Source: Oscillospiraceae bacterium | Lineage (GTDB): Bacteria > Bacillota > Clostridia > Oscillospirales > CAG-272 | Length of the DNA: 64,000 bases | Direction: 5' to 3' | Assembly (NCBI GenBank): GCA_015064445.1 | Contig: SVSE01000007.1 | Span: 31,828-95,827 of the forward strand | In this document: positions 27,930 through 38,600 of the stretch, piece after piece | Layout: the number at the start of each line of letters is the position of its first letter | Numbering within the stretch: the stretch's first letter is position 1 | Made by a program: the position numbers and the translations under genes | The notes under the pieces: generated by a model | What the model saw: only the letters and a program-made list of their open reading frames with translations | Told to the model about the DNA's origin: nothing | The model's database searches: none

Positions 27930-30419
27930 ATGAAGAAATTTTTATCAATACTTCTCGTTATTGCAATGGTCGCTTCACTTGTTGCTATGCTTATAGTTCC
28001 AACATCTGCATCTACACCAAGCAGTACACGAAAGGTAACAGCAGATGATGCTTATGTCACCGTTTCTCACGAGGGTGGGGGCGCAGCAAATAAGGATGCT
28101 CTTATTGACGGAGTAATTCCAGAATCAGAGAGTATTTATACAGTTGGAGGCGTGTCTTGGTTCCCAGCTGCTTCTGGAGATTATGCTACTATTCATCTTA
28201 ATGATCAGATTTCTATTAGCGAGCTCAAGCTTTATGGAACAGGTAACTATTCGAAGATTACTGTACAAATTTTCGATACTGCAGGTACAAAGACCTTCGA
28301 AAAGGATTTGTGGCTTCAGGGTGCAGGTACCATTGAAACTCATGCTATCATAGAGGCTAATACAAGCATTTACGAGGCAAGAACAATCAAAATCATAGGT
28401 AGCTCACTAAAGTGGGACGACGGAAGAACCGATAAGGTTTCTGAGCTTGAAATCACAGGACATTTCCACGATTTTGGGGACCCAACAGCTGAGGTTGCTC
28501 CATCTTGTGGAATAGATGGTTCGGCAACATATTCTTGTAGTGAATGTAGTGTTACAAAGATTGAAAAAATAGAAAAAACCAATGCTCACATTTGGTCTAC
28601 AACCGCAACAGAAACACTTACACCAGCTGCCGATAGAGAAGGTATTTTGCAGTACAAGTGTACGGTTAATAATTGCCCAGCTTATAAGGAAGAAAAACTT
28701 CCTTGCCTAGGACATAATACCACTTGCACAAGAGTTGAGGCTGATTGTGAAAACGACGGTTCGGTTACATATGTTTGTAACGACGACGGATGCGATTATG
28801 AGCTTTCTTATGTTCTTGACAAGCTTAACCATATTCCTAGCACAACATCCACCGTTCATCAGAAGGCTACAATTTGGTGTAATGAAATTCTTGCTTATGA
28901 ATGCACAAGACCTGAATGCGATGGCGCAAAGCTTGTTGAAACACCAAACTCAATGCTTGAAAATCCCGACGATGCAGTAATTCGTCTCGGAAACGATAAC
29001 ATTGATAGTATTACAGAGGACGATACTAATGCAAACGGAACAGTTAGTGCTAATAGAAATAAGGATTGCTTGTTCGATAGAATAATCGAAACCAGCTATT
29101 GGAAACCAACTAACTTTTGGAGTGGCGTTGCAGGATCCAAGCTCATTATTGAGTTTGATAAGGAGTACTTGTTCTTAGATGCAAAAATTCATGTTTCGGA
29201 CAACTACAACGACATAAAAATCCAATTTTTCAATGCAGAAGATGAAGCTGTTGGTTTGGAGTTTAACGCTCCTATAAACAATGGCCAAAACTTTGATTCA
29301 GTTGATTTGACTGGTAACACTAAAAACCAATTCATCAAAAAGATTGTTATCACTGTTGTTAATGCTAAAAATCCTACAGCAACACAGTTTACTGAATTTG
29401 TAATCAATGCTCATGGCTGTAAGTACGAGCAGGCTGATAGAGAAAACATCAACACAGTACCTGCAGAATGTAAAACTACTTTTGATGGTCTTTGCCGTCT
29501 TTGCGACATACATGCTACCGGTGTCGTTGAATATAACCACACATTTGAAAAGGAAACAGGCACAGAGCTTGATAAGATTTATTCAGATAGAGAGAACGAT
29601 ATTCCTGTAACCTGTTATCAAGATGGTATAGGATACAAGCATTGTACAGTTTGCCAGGCTGATGTGGATACATATACACCAGCAACTGGAGTTCATGATT
29701 TTGAAAATGGAGAGCCAGTATACGACAAGGATTCAGCACCAGACTGTGGCAATCCTGGTACAGGTCATAAAAAATGCGCTACACCTGGTTGTACAGCTGT
29801 AAGCGAGGATTGCGATTTCCCAGCAACAGGCGCGCACAGCAAGTGGAATTGGAAGGTTATCGAGGGCGAAGAGCCAGACTATACACATACAGGCTTGAAG
29901 GGCTATTTCTGTGGCGTTTGTGGATATCAAGACACAAGCAAGGAAAATCAAGTAGCTGATATGACCAAGCTCAATGCTGTATCTACAAAGGACTGGTCAG
30001 TCAGATATACCGATTTCGTATCTCCAAGAGCAACATTTAAGCTTTCAAAGAAAAACATTGAGGCAATCGAGGACGAATTCGATGTAAAGATCTTTGGCGT
30101 TGTTCAAAAGGGCGAGGCAACAAAGGAAATTCAGGTTTATGGCGAGGGCGCAACTGGTAAGGTTGGTAGCGATGGAACATTCTCACTCGTTGTAAAGGGC
30201 GCTTCCTACACAGATGAATATAAGTTCAGCGTAAGAGTAGAAATCACCTGCAAGGCTGACAATACAAAGGCTGAAAACACTGTTACCTCAAAGAACATCA
30301 CAACTGCACCAGACGGAACTGTTTCTGCAAAGGATGTTGCTACATACCTTATCGCACCAAACAGAGTAGATGAGCTTGATGCTGAGCTCAAGAAGTTCTT
30401 CGAGAAAATCGCAGAATAA
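27930..30419 (+). CDS. Large secreted modular protein (discoidin-like segments, CxxC modules), paralog 1
   Basis: Signal peptide MKKFLSILLVIAMVASLVAMLIVPTSAS; repeated Cys-x2/3-Cys modules; C-terminal domain shared with 30566-33004. Confidence 0.8.
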   Translation: MKKFLSILLVIAMVASLVAMLIVPTSASTPSSTRKVTADDAYVTVSHEGGGAANKDALIDGVIPESESIYTVGGVSWFPAASGDYATIHLNDQISISELKLYGTGNYSKITVQIFDTAGTKTFEKDLWLQGAGTIETHAIIEANTSIYEARTIKIIGSSLKWDDGRTDKVSELEITGHFHDFGDPTAEVAPSCGIDGSATYSCSECSVTKIEKIEKTNAHIWSTTATETLTPAADREGILQYKCTVNNCPAYKEEKLPCLGHNTTCTRVEADCENDGSVTYVCNDDGCDYELSYVLDKLNHIPSTTSTVHQKATIWCNEILAYECTRPECDGAKLVETPNSMLENPDDAVIRLGNDNIDSITEDDTNANGTVSANRNKDCLFDRIIETSYWKPTNFWSGVAGSKLIIEFDKEYLFLDAKIHVSDNYNDIKIQFFNAEDEAVGLEFNAPINNGQNFDSVDLTGNTKNQFIKKIVITVVNAKNPTATQFTEFVINAHGCKYEQADRENINTVPAECKTTFDGLCRLCDIHATGVVEYNHTFEKETGTELDKIYSDRENDIPVTCYQDGIGYKHCTVCQADVDTYTPATGVHDFENGEPVYDKDSAPDCGNPGTGHKKCATPGCTAVSEDCDFPATGAHSKWNWKVIEGEEPDYTHTGLKGYFCGVCGYQDTSKENQVADMTKLNAVSTKDWSVRYTDFVSPRATFKLSKKNIEAIEDEFDVKIFGVVQKGEATKEIQVYGEGATGKVGSDGTFSLVVKGASYTDEYKFSVRVEITCKADNTKAENTVTSKNITTAPDGTVSAKDVATYLIAPNRVDELDAELKKFFEKIAE

Positions 30420-30428
30420 TTCAAAAAT

Positions 30429-30457
30429 AAAAAAGAGTGCTTCGGCACTCTTTTTTT
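30429..30457 (+). terminator. Rho-independent terminator
   Basis: AAAAAAGAGTGCTTCGGCACTCTTTTTTT. Confidence 0.85.
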
Positions 30458-30565
30458 GTTTTCTTTATTTCAAAGCGCTTTATTATATAAAAGACTTGAT
30501 TTTTTTCGCGCATTATGTTAAAATGTATGTGTGAAAATTTTTCTTTTATCAAGGAGATAAACAAA

Positions 30566-33004
30566 ATGAAGAGAATTTTATCAATAATTCTTGCAGTTTT
30601 GATGCTTATCCCTCTTTGCGTGCTTGGTATCAGCGCAGAGGGCGAGGGGGCAAATCAAAACGCAACCTGTACAGTAGGAGCAAAGAATATTGCAAACGAG
30701 GCGTCTGTCGGTTATGTCGGCGCACACTTCTGGGCAATCGACGGTGCGAAGCTCGTTGACAATAATAAGGAGCACCTTGCACACAGCCCGGTTTATGATT
30801 TTAGCTACACATTCAAATTCGGTAGCCTTAAAACTATTTCCTCGGTAGTTGCTCTTGTTAATGGCGAGGGACATTGCTCATCCTGTGGTTATGCACACAC
30901 AGCAGATGCTGGAAACTCTGTAAGAGGCGTTTCTATTAAGCTTTCTGACGATACAGGAAAAATCGTATATGAGAGTGATGTTATAAATCTTTATGACGAT
31001 ACAGACCCAGAAAACATTGTATTGGGAACTGAGGCAAAGTTTGAGTTCGATGCCATTGCAGTTTCTACAGTTGAGATTTTCGTTAAGACTCCATCTTGGG
31101 GTGGTGCATATTTCCGTGAGGTTGAAATCTTCCAAGAAATAGGCGAGCACGCATGGGTTGCAGACGCTGAAAATACTGTTCCATCAAGCTGTGAAGCAGC
31201 AGGAGTAGATGCATTCAAGTGCGCTTGTGGCGCTACAAAAGAAATTCAGACAAACCAGCATACAGTAGAGGAGTGGACAACAATCCTCGCTCCTACAACT
31301 ACTGCATCAGGTATTGCTCAGGGCGAGTGTACTGTTCCTGGTTGTGGTGGTAAGGCAGCAAAGGAGCTTCCAAGACTTTCCTTGACTGACAACCAAAATA
31401 AGCTCAATCTCAACAATATATCGGTATCTGAAAATCCTTACAACATTCAGGATTATCTTACAGAGAACCATCCAGACTATAAAAAAGACTTTAACAACAA
31501 TATGTACATTCCTAATGTAGATAGAAATCCTGAAGCGCTTTTCGATAATATTATCGACACAGGCACTAACTTCTGGTGTGGAACAGCCTTTAGAATAAGA
31601 AAAATTTTGGTATATGATGATCCTGCTACAGAAGAGGATGAGACTCAGTTCGATATAGTAAAGCCAGACGATCCTGAAACCCCTGATAAGGATGAAACTG
31701 AGTATGCATATGACACCTATTACAGCACACTCACAATTGATTTCGATCAATCTTATATTCTTACTCAAGCAGAGCTCTATGTATATTCAAACTGGAACTA
31801 CTTCACAATTGAGTTCAAGGGCGCTGATGGTAACGCGATAAAGTCAATCACTAAGACCAACTTCGAAACAAGTGGTTGCCAAAGATTGATATTTACAGGT
31901 GATGTTTATGGCGAAAGCATAAAGTCCATTGTTATAACCGTTACAGGCTCTAAATGGGAAGGTGGTAAGGGTCTTGCCTTTACCGAAATGAAGCTTTCTG
32001 CTCACGAATGCGAATTCTTGCCTGAGGATATCGCAAACGGAACAACAGAAAATTGTGTAACAACATTTAGTGGTACCTGCTTGCGTTGCAAGTCAGCTCG
32101 TACCGACGCAAAGATCGTTTCTCATACATGGGAAAAGGATGAAACTGATCCAACACAGGATAAGATCGTTCAAACACTTACCGAGGTTACCTGCTATGGA
32201 AACGGTAAGGTTGAAAAGCATTGTACCGTTTGTGACCAGAATATTGCTCTCGTTGTACCTGCAACAGAGGCTCATGTTTGGGGAGAAACAAAGTACGATA
32301 AGGAAAATGTAACATATAAGCCAACCTGTGGCGATGTAGGTCTTGGCTATGAAAGATGCACCAATGAGGGATGCACAGCAACAAGCGAAATCCATACCGT
32401 TCCACCACAGGGCGAGCACAACTATAAGTGGACAGAGAAGGTAGGCTTTGAGGCTGACTATACTCACGATGGCGTTAAGGCATTTACCTGTGCTGTATGC
32501 TCACAAATCGACGAGTCAAAGGGAACACAGGTTTCTCCTATGCTTGACTCCAAGAAGCTTGTTTCAGCAAGAGAATGGAGCATTAGATACACCGACTTCG
32601 TATCTCCAAGAGCAACATTTAAGATTTCTATGGGAACAATTAACCAAATAGAGCTTGATGGCTTTAGTGTTAAGGTGTTCGGCGTTGTTCAAAAGGGCGA
32701 GGAAACACGAGAGGTTCAGGTTTACGGAGATGGCGCAAGAGGCTTGATTCGTAAGGACGGAACATTCTCACTCGTTGTAAAGAACGCACAGTATAGCGAC
32801 GATTATAAGTTCAGTGTAAGAGTTGAAATTACATGCATCGCTGATAGCACAGCATCAACAGGCGTTGCACCATCAAGAAACCTTTCAACCGCTGGTGACG
32901 GACAGGTTTCTGCAAAGGATATTGCAACATATTATCTTGCTCCAAATAGAGCAGATAGCCTTGATGAGCATGTTAAGGCTTTGTATGAGCAGATTGCTAA
33001 ATAA
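30566..33004 (+). CDS. Large secreted modular protein, paralog 2
   Basis: Signal peptide MKRILSIILAVLMLIPLCVLGISAEG; same architecture; near-identical WSIRYTDFVSPRATFK...FGVVQKGEETREVQVYG C-terminal domain. Confidence 0.8.
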   Translation: MKRILSIILAVLMLIPLCVLGISAEGEGANQNATCTVGAKNIANEASVGYVGAHFWAIDGAKLVDNNKEHLAHSPVYDFSYTFKFGSLKTISSVVALVNGEGHCSSCGYAHTADAGNSVRGVSIKLSDDTGKIVYESDVINLYDDTDPENIVLGTEAKFEFDAIAVSTVEIFVKTPSWGGAYFREVEIFQEIGEHAWVADAENTVPSSCEAAGVDAFKCACGATKEIQTNQHTVEEWTTILAPTTTASGIAQGECTVPGCGGKAAKELPRLSLTDNQNKLNLNNISVSENPYNIQDYLTENHPDYKKDFNNNMYIPNVDRNPEALFDNIIDTGTNFWCGTAFRIRKILVYDDPATEEDETQFDIVKPDDPETPDKDETEYAYDTYYSTLTIDFDQSYILTQAELYVYSNWNYFTIEFKGADGNAIKSITKTNFETSGCQRLIFTGDVYGESIKSIVITVTGSKWEGGKGLAFTEMKLSAHECEFLPEDIANGTTENCVTTFSGTCLRCKSARTDAKIVSHTWEKDETDPTQDKIVQTLTEVTCYGNGKVEKHCTVCDQNIALVVPATEAHVWGETKYDKENVTYKPTCGDVGLGYERCTNEGCTATSEIHTVPPQGEHNYKWTEKVGFEADYTHDGVKAFTCAVCSQIDESKGTQVSPMLDSKKLVSAREWSIRYTDFVSPRATFKISMGTINQIELDGFSVKVFGVVQKGEETREVQVYGDGARGLIRKDGTFSLVVKNAQYSDDYKFSVRVEITCIADSTASTGVAPSRNLSTAGDGQVSAKDIATYYLAPNRADSLDEHVKALYEQIAK

Positions 33005-33009
33005 ATAAA

Positions 33010-33039
33010 GAAAAGAGAGTGAATTTCACTCTCTTTTTG
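33010..33039. terminator. Rho-independent terminator
   Basis: AAAAGAGAGTGAATTTCACTCTCTTTTT between convergent genes. Confidence 0.75.
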
Positions 33040-33041
33040 TT

Positions 33042-33482
33042 TTATATTGCGTGCGCATCGGCTTGTGCTTGCGCCTCTGTGTCGCATCTTTCGTTATATG
33101 GATGACCTGCGTGTCCCTTAACCCATACATATTCTATTTCGTGCCTTTCAACCTCATTTAAGAGAATTTCCCAAAGGTCAGGATTTAGAGCAGGGGACTT
33201 GTCAGCCTTTTTCCACCCCTTATCTCTCCAAGAGATAGCCCAACCGTTTTGAAGCGCATCAAGGGCATATTTTGAGTCGGAGGTAAGAATGACCTTGCAG
33301 GGCTCCTTGAGTGCCCTTAACGCCTCTATAATGGCTGTAAGCTCCATTCTATTGTTAGTTGTGTTGCTCTCGCCACCACTTATAACCTTTTCGCGCCCAT
33401 TGTAAACAAGAATGGCACACCAGCCACCAGGACCAGGATTGCATTTGCAAGAGCCATCTGTGTATATTTCTACCTGTTTCAT
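33042..33482 (-). CDS. rnhA: Ribonuclease HI
   Basis: [67 protein letters not shown]. Confidence 0.97.
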   Translation of the reverse strand: MKQVEIYTDGSCKCNPGPGGWCAILVYNGREKVISGGESNTTNNRMELTAIIEALRALKEPCKVILTSDSKYALDALQNGWAISWRDKGWKKADKSPALNPDLWEILLNEVERHEIEYVWVKGHAGHPYNERCDTEAQAQADAHAI

Positions 33483-33605
33483 TTGTATTTTCCTTATAAA
33501 AATCGTATCTTGGCAATCGCTTTGCCAAACGTTAAGACAATTTTACCATATTATATATAATAAATCAATAATTTTTATAAATTTTATATTTTTTCAAAAA
33601 AATTA

Positions 33606-33634
33606 TTGACAATGCAGAAAAACTGTGATAAAAT
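33606..33634 (+). promoter_or_regulatory. Promoter for rpsF-ssb-rpsR
   Basis: TTGACA, 17-bp spacer, TAAAAT. Confidence 0.75.
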
Positions 33635-33642
33635 AGCGCAGA

Positions 33643-33693
33643 ACAGTTGCGCAAGCGACTGCTCCTGCCGACAAAAAATCTTTAATTTGTCGG
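33643..33693 (+). promoter_or_regulatory. Structured rpsF 5' leader (candidate S6:S18-type autoregulatory site)
   Basis: AGTTGC-GCAA-GCGACT hairpin, then CCGACAAA (33668-33675) / TTTGTCGG (33686-33693) hairpin, upstream of rpsF RBS. Confidence 0.5.
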
Positions 33694-33720
33694 TCTTATG
33701 TCCATAGGAGGTGTAAAAAG

Positions 33721-34041
33721 ATGGAAAAGATTATCAATTCTTACGAAACTTTGTTCGTTGTTGATAACTCACTCGGAGAAGAGGGAGTTAAGGCAATCGT
33801 TGACAAGTTTACGACTCTTATCGCCGATAACGGAGCTATTGACTCTGTTGATGAATGGGGCAAGCGTAAGCTCGCATACCCAATCAACGACAAGGTTGAG
33901 GGCTACTATGTTCTCGTGAACTTTAAGAGTGAGGGTACATTTACTCTCGAGCTTGAGCGTGTGTTCGGTATTACCGAAGGCATTCTTCGTTCAATCGTGA
34001 TTCGTCACATCGAAGACAAGAAGACAAAGAAAGAAGCCTAA
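33721..34041 (+). CDS. rpsF: 30S ribosomal protein S6
   Basis: YETLFVVDNSLGEEGVKAIVDKFTTLI...VDEWGKRKLAYPINDKVEGYYVLVNF. Confidence 0.96.
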   Translation: MEKIINSYETLFVVDNSLGEEGVKAIVDKFTTLIADNGAIDSVDEWGKRKLAYPINDKVEGYYVLVNFKSEGTFTLELERVFGITEGILRSIVIRHIEDKKTKKEA

Positions 34042-34059
34042 TTAAAGGAGGGTCTAACA

Positions 34060-34497
34060 ATGGCAAACTTTAACTTGAACAAAGTAATTTTGGGCGGTCG
34101 TATTACCGCAGACTTAGAGCTTAAGCAGACCCAGTCAGGCATCGCAACAATTCAGTTTACAATCGCAGTAAACCGTCGTTTCCAGGGAAAGGATGCGCAG
34201 GATAACAATCAGGCAGCAGACTTTATCACTGTTAGAGCATGGCGTCAAACTGCAGAGTTTATCAGCAGATTCTTCAAAAAGGGAAGCTCAATCTGCATCG
34301 TAGGCTCTATTCAAACAAGAAACTGGACTGATGCACAGGATGTTAAGCACTATGCAACAGATGTAGTAGCTGATGAGGCATACTTCGTTGATGCAAAGGG
34401 CGAAAACGCTACTGGCGCGTTCGATGCACCTGCATTCCAAACACAGCAAGCACCTAAATTTGAAGAAATTTCAGGTGACGACGACCTGCCATTCTAA
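34060..34497 (+). CDS. ssb: Single-stranded DNA-binding protein
   Basis: LNKVILGGRITADLELKQTQSGIATIQFTIAVNRRF; acidic tail ISGDDDLPF. Confidence 0.97.
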   Translation: MANFNLNKVILGGRITADLELKQTQSGIATIQFTIAVNRRFQGKDAQDNNQAADFITVRAWRQTAEFISRFFKKGSSICIVGSIQTRNWTDAQDVKHYATDVVADEAYFVDAKGENATGAFDAPAFQTQQAPKFEEISGDDDLPF

Positions 34498-34536
34498 TTA
34501 TTAGAGGCAACACGAATAAAATAGGAGGAATTCAAG

Positions 34537-34806
34537 ATGGATAACAACAATGTTGAAAAGGTTGAGAATGCTCAGCGTCCTGCTCGTCAGATGATGAGAA
34601 GAAAGAAGAAGGTTTGTGCTTTCTGCGCTGACAAGATCGGTCACATCGATTATAAAGATACTGCTCGTCTTAGAAAGTATGTAACAGAGCGTGCAAAGAT
34701 CCTTCCAAGAAGAATCACTGGCACATGCGCTCATCACCAGAACGAGCTTACAAAGGCAATCAAGCGTGCTCGTTTCATGGCACTTATGCCTTACATTGAT
34801 GACTAA
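34537..34806 (+). CDS. rpsR: 30S ribosomal protein S18
   Basis: [66 protein letters not shown]. Confidence 0.97.
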   Translation: MDNNNVEKVENAQRPARQMMRRKKKVCAFCADKIGHIDYKDTARLRKYVTERAKILPRRITGTCAHHQNELTKAIKRARFMALMPYIDD

Positions 34807-34810
34807 TAGA

Positions 34811-34853
34811 AAAAGAAAATCCACCCAATCGGGTGGATTTTTTCTTTATAAAA
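34811..34853 (+). terminator. Rho-independent terminator
   Basis: AAAATCCACCCAATCGGGTGGATTTTTT. Confidence 0.85.
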
Positions 34854-34945
34854 TTCCTTGAATCGCAAAAAATTCTTCCTTTAATAGAATCATAACGCAC
34901 GCAACGCACATACGCGATATAGGGAAAAGAGAAGAGCAAAAAAAT

Positions 34946-34979
34946 AGAGTCCTGCGGGTTAAACAGGACTCGTTTTATT
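34946..34979 (-). terminator. Terminator downstream of rpsT
   Basis: GAGTCCTG CGGGTTAAA CAGGACTC stem; T-run on the minus strand. Confidence 0.65.
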
Positions 34980-34986
34980 TTTTAGC

Positions 34987-35250
34987 TTATGCCATTTGGT
35001 TGAACATAAGAGTGAAAGCACTCTTCTTATGAGCAGCATTATTCTTATGGAGAAGACCGTGAGCAACAGCTTGGTCAACCTTCTTAATAACAGCTACATA
35101 AGCAACTTTTGCAGCCTCTTTGTCAGCGCTTTCAACAGCCGCCTTAAACTTCTTAATAGTGGTGTTGAGCTGAGATTTGAGCATCTTATTGCGAAGTGTC
35201 TTGGTAGCAATTACCTTAACGCGCTTCTTAGCAGATTTGATATTAGGCAT
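34987..35250 (-). CDS. rpsT: 30S ribosomal protein S20
   Basis: MPNIKSAKKRVKVIATKTLRNKMLKSQLNTTIKKFKAAV...VDQAVAHGLLHKNNAAHKKSAF. Confidence 0.96.
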   Translation of the reverse strand: MPNIKSAKKRVKVIATKTLRNKMLKSQLNTTIKKFKAAVESADKEAAKVAYVAVIKKVDQAVAHGLLHKNNAAHKKSAFTLMFNQMA

Positions 35251-35267
35251 GATGAATCCTCCTTTAA

Positions 35268-35340
35268 GTAATCTAATCCGAAAGATGCACTATCCGTTGC
35301 CTGAGAGGGTGCTCCGAATAAAGCATGTTCGTACGATTAC
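35268..35340 (-). promoter_or_regulatory. Structured rpsT 5' leader (candidate autoregulatory element)
   Basis: Minus-strand GTAATC...GATTAC closing stem (35335-35340 / 35268-35273) and internal pairings; begins near the TSS predicted from the promoter at 35343-35371. Confidence 0.5.
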
Positions 35341-35342
35341 AT

Positions 35343-35371
35343 ATAATAACACAAACAATTTATAAAATCAA
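35343..35371 (-). promoter_or_regulatory. Promoter for rpsT
   Basis: Minus strand: TTGATT, 17-bp spacer, TATTAT. Confidence 0.65.
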
Positions 35372-35544
35372 TACCTTTTTGAAAATTTTTCTAATATTTT
35401 TAAAATTATTTTTTCAGCCAAAAGAGAAGAGTTATTAAATGGTTATCAAAAAGTTCACAAAAAATTTACATATGAACAAATTGTAAACTTTTCAAAAATT
35501 TTTTGTAAACAAATAAAACTTTTTAAATTTTTTAAAAATAATAC

Positions 35545-35573
35545 TTGACAAATAAAAGTAATGGTGGTAAAAT
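35545..35573 (+). promoter_or_regulatory. Promoter for rpoBC
   Basis: TTGACA (35545-35550), 17-bp spacer, TAAAAT. Confidence 0.75.
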
Positions 35574-35646
35574 TATACTCCGTGTAATAACGCGTAAATA
35601 ATAATATTATAAATAAAAATAAAGGAAATATGGAGTGATTTAGTTT

Positions 35647-38600
35647 ATGGTCAAAGAACAAAAGCTTGGCAAAAACACACGAATGAGCTTCGCTAAAATC
35701 AACGAATTGATCGAAATGCCCAATCTTATTGATGTGCAGAAGAAATCTTTCGACTGGTTTTTGAAGGAAGGACTTATGGAGGTCCTTCGCGAGGTATCTC
35801 CTATTACGGATCATTCTGGCAATCTTTCTATCGAGTTTGTATCCTTTACTCTCGATACAACAAAGCCAAAATATCCAGTTGAGGAGTGCAAGATTAGAGA
35901 TACTAACTATGCTGCACCTCTCAAGGTAACTGTTCGTCTTGTGGACGCAACCACTGGCGAGGTTAAGGAGCACGAGATATTTATGGGAGATTTCCCACTT
36001 ATGACAGACAACGGTACCTTCGTTATCAACGGAGCAGAGCGTGTTGTCGTATCTCAAATTGTTCGTTCTCCCGGAATGTACTACGATTTTTCAATCGACA
36101 AAACAGGTATGCACAACTACACCGCACAGGTAATTCCTTATCGTGGTGCTTGGCTTGAATATGAGACAGATGCACAGAATGCATTCTATGTTCATATCGA
36201 CAAGAATAGAAAAATGCCTGTAACTGTTCTTATCCGTGCACTCGGCGTTGAAACCGAGGAGGACATTAAGGATATGTTCGGCGAGTTCTTTATGACTCCA
36301 ACTCTCGCAAAGGACGATAGCGAGAAGCTTGCTATCGAAAATCTCACCTCAATTAGAGAAGAAGCTCTTAAGGAAATCTATAAGAGACATCGTCCAGGTG
36401 AGCCTGCAACTGCAGAGAGTGCTGAAACACTTATTAATAACTTCTTCTTTGATCCTAAGAGATACGACCTCTATCCTGTTGGACGCTATAAGTTCGACAA
36501 GAAGCTTTCAATTGGCGACAGAATAGTAGGACTTACACTTGCTCGTCCTGTTATCAGCAAGAAGACAGGCGAGGTTATTCTTGATAGTGGTATCGTTCTT
36601 AAGGCAAGCGATGTTCAGCTCATCGAGGAAAACTGTGTAAATGAAATCTATGCTCAGGTTCTTGAAAAGGAAAGTGGCAGAATGGTTGAAATCAAGGTAT
36701 TCGGTAACGGTACTGTTGATCCTGTTTATGCTCTTGGCTATGACCTCAAGGACTGTGGCGTAAATGAAAAGATTCACTACGAAAAGCTTATGCAAATCGT
36801 AGAGGAATGCGCTGGCGATGTTGAGGCTATTAAGCTCGCAGTTAAGCGCAACCTTGCTGACCTTTGTCCAAAGCACATTACAAGAGAGGATATCCTCGCT
36901 TCTATTAGCTATCTTGTATGTCTTGCACATGGTATCGGCACAAAGGACGATATCGACCACCTTGGAAGCAGAAGACTCCGTTGCGTAGGTGAGCTTCTCC
37001 AAAACCAAGTTCGTATCGGTATGTCCCGTATGGAAAAGATAATCAGAGAGAGAATGAATGCAACTCCTGACTCCGAGGAGCTCTCTCCAAAGAATCTTAT
37101 AAATATCAGACCTGTAGTAACTGCTATCAGAGACTTCTTTGGTTCATCACCACTTTCACAGTTCATGGACCAGAACAACCCATTGGCAGAGCTCACACAC
37201 AAGCGTCGTATTTCTGCTCTCGGCCCTGGTGGTCTTTCAAGAGATAGAGCAGCATTCGAGGTGCGTGACGTACACTACACTCACTATGGTAGAATGTGTC
37301 CTGTTGAAACACCTGAAGGACCAAACATCGGTCTTATCTCGTATCTTTCAACATACGCAAAGATCAGCGACTATGGCTTTATTCAGGCTCCTTACCGTAA
37401 GATTGTTGACGGAAGAGTAACTGATGAGGTTGTTTATATGACAGCTGATGAGGAGGATGGACATGTAATCGCTCAGGCTTATGAAAAGCTTGATGAAGAG
37501 GGAAGATTTGTAAACAAGAAGATTATCGTTCGTGATAAGGCTGAAATTCTTGAGGTGGATCCTTCCAAGGCAGATTATATGGATGTATCTCCAAAGATGG
37601 TTGTATCAGTTGCAACTGCAATGATACCATTTATCGAAAACGACGACAACGCCCGTGCCCTCATGGGTTCAAACATGCAGAAGCAGGCAGTTCCACTTCT
37701 TACCTCTGACTCACCTATTGTTGGTACAGGTATGGAGTACAAGGCAGCTTGCGACTCAGGCGTAGTTGTTCTTGCAAAGAACGCTGGTGTCGTTGAAAGA
37801 GTAGACGCAAACCATATCATTATCCGTACAGAAGACGGAAATAAGGATACCTATGAGCTTATTAAGTTCAAGCGCTCTAACCAGACAACCTGCGTAAACC
37901 AGAAGCCTATCGTTGTATGTGGCGAAAAGGTTGAAAAGGGTCAGGTAATTGCAGACGGACCCGCAACCTCTAATGGTGAAATCTCCCTTGGTAAGAATGC
38001 TCTTATCGGCTTTATGACTTGGGAAGGTTATAACTACGAGGACGCTGTTCTTCTTAACGAAAAGCTCGTTCGTAACGATGTATATACATCAATTCATATT
38101 GAAGAATACTCACAAGAAGCAAGAGATACCAAGCTCGGCCCAGAGGAAATCACTCGTGAAATTCCTAATGCCGGCGAGGATATGCTCAAGAACCTTGACG
38201 AAAACGGTATTGTAAGAATCGGTACTGAGGTTAAGGCTCACGACATTCTTGTAGGTAAGGTAACACCTAAGGGCGAAACCGAGGTTACAGCAGAGGAAAG
38301 ACTCCTTCGCGCTATCTTCGGCGAAAAGTCAAGAGATGTAAGAGATACCTCACTTCGTGTTCATAACGGTCAAAACGGTATCGTTATCGATGTTAAGGTA
38401 TTCTCACGCGATAATGGCGATGAGCTCTCACCAGGTGTTAATAAGGTTGTTAAGGTTTATGTTGCTCAAAAGAGAAAGATCTCTGTCGGCGACAAAATGG
38501 CTGGTCGTCACGGTAACAAGGGTGTTGTATCAAGAATTCTCCCACCAGAGGATATGCCTTTCTTGGCAGACGGTACTCCACTTGATATCGTGCTTAACCC

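Noticed and set aside
30300-30419. Full dockerin at the C-terminus of the secreted paralogs
   Set aside because: Only one DG.VSAKD-like half motif is visible; the second calcium-binding repeat is missing.
35268-35340. Glycine riboswitch upstream of rpsT (CTCTCAGGCAA motif)
   Set aside because: Lacks the tandem or single aptamer core and the gene is ribosomal; similarity is limited to one short motif.
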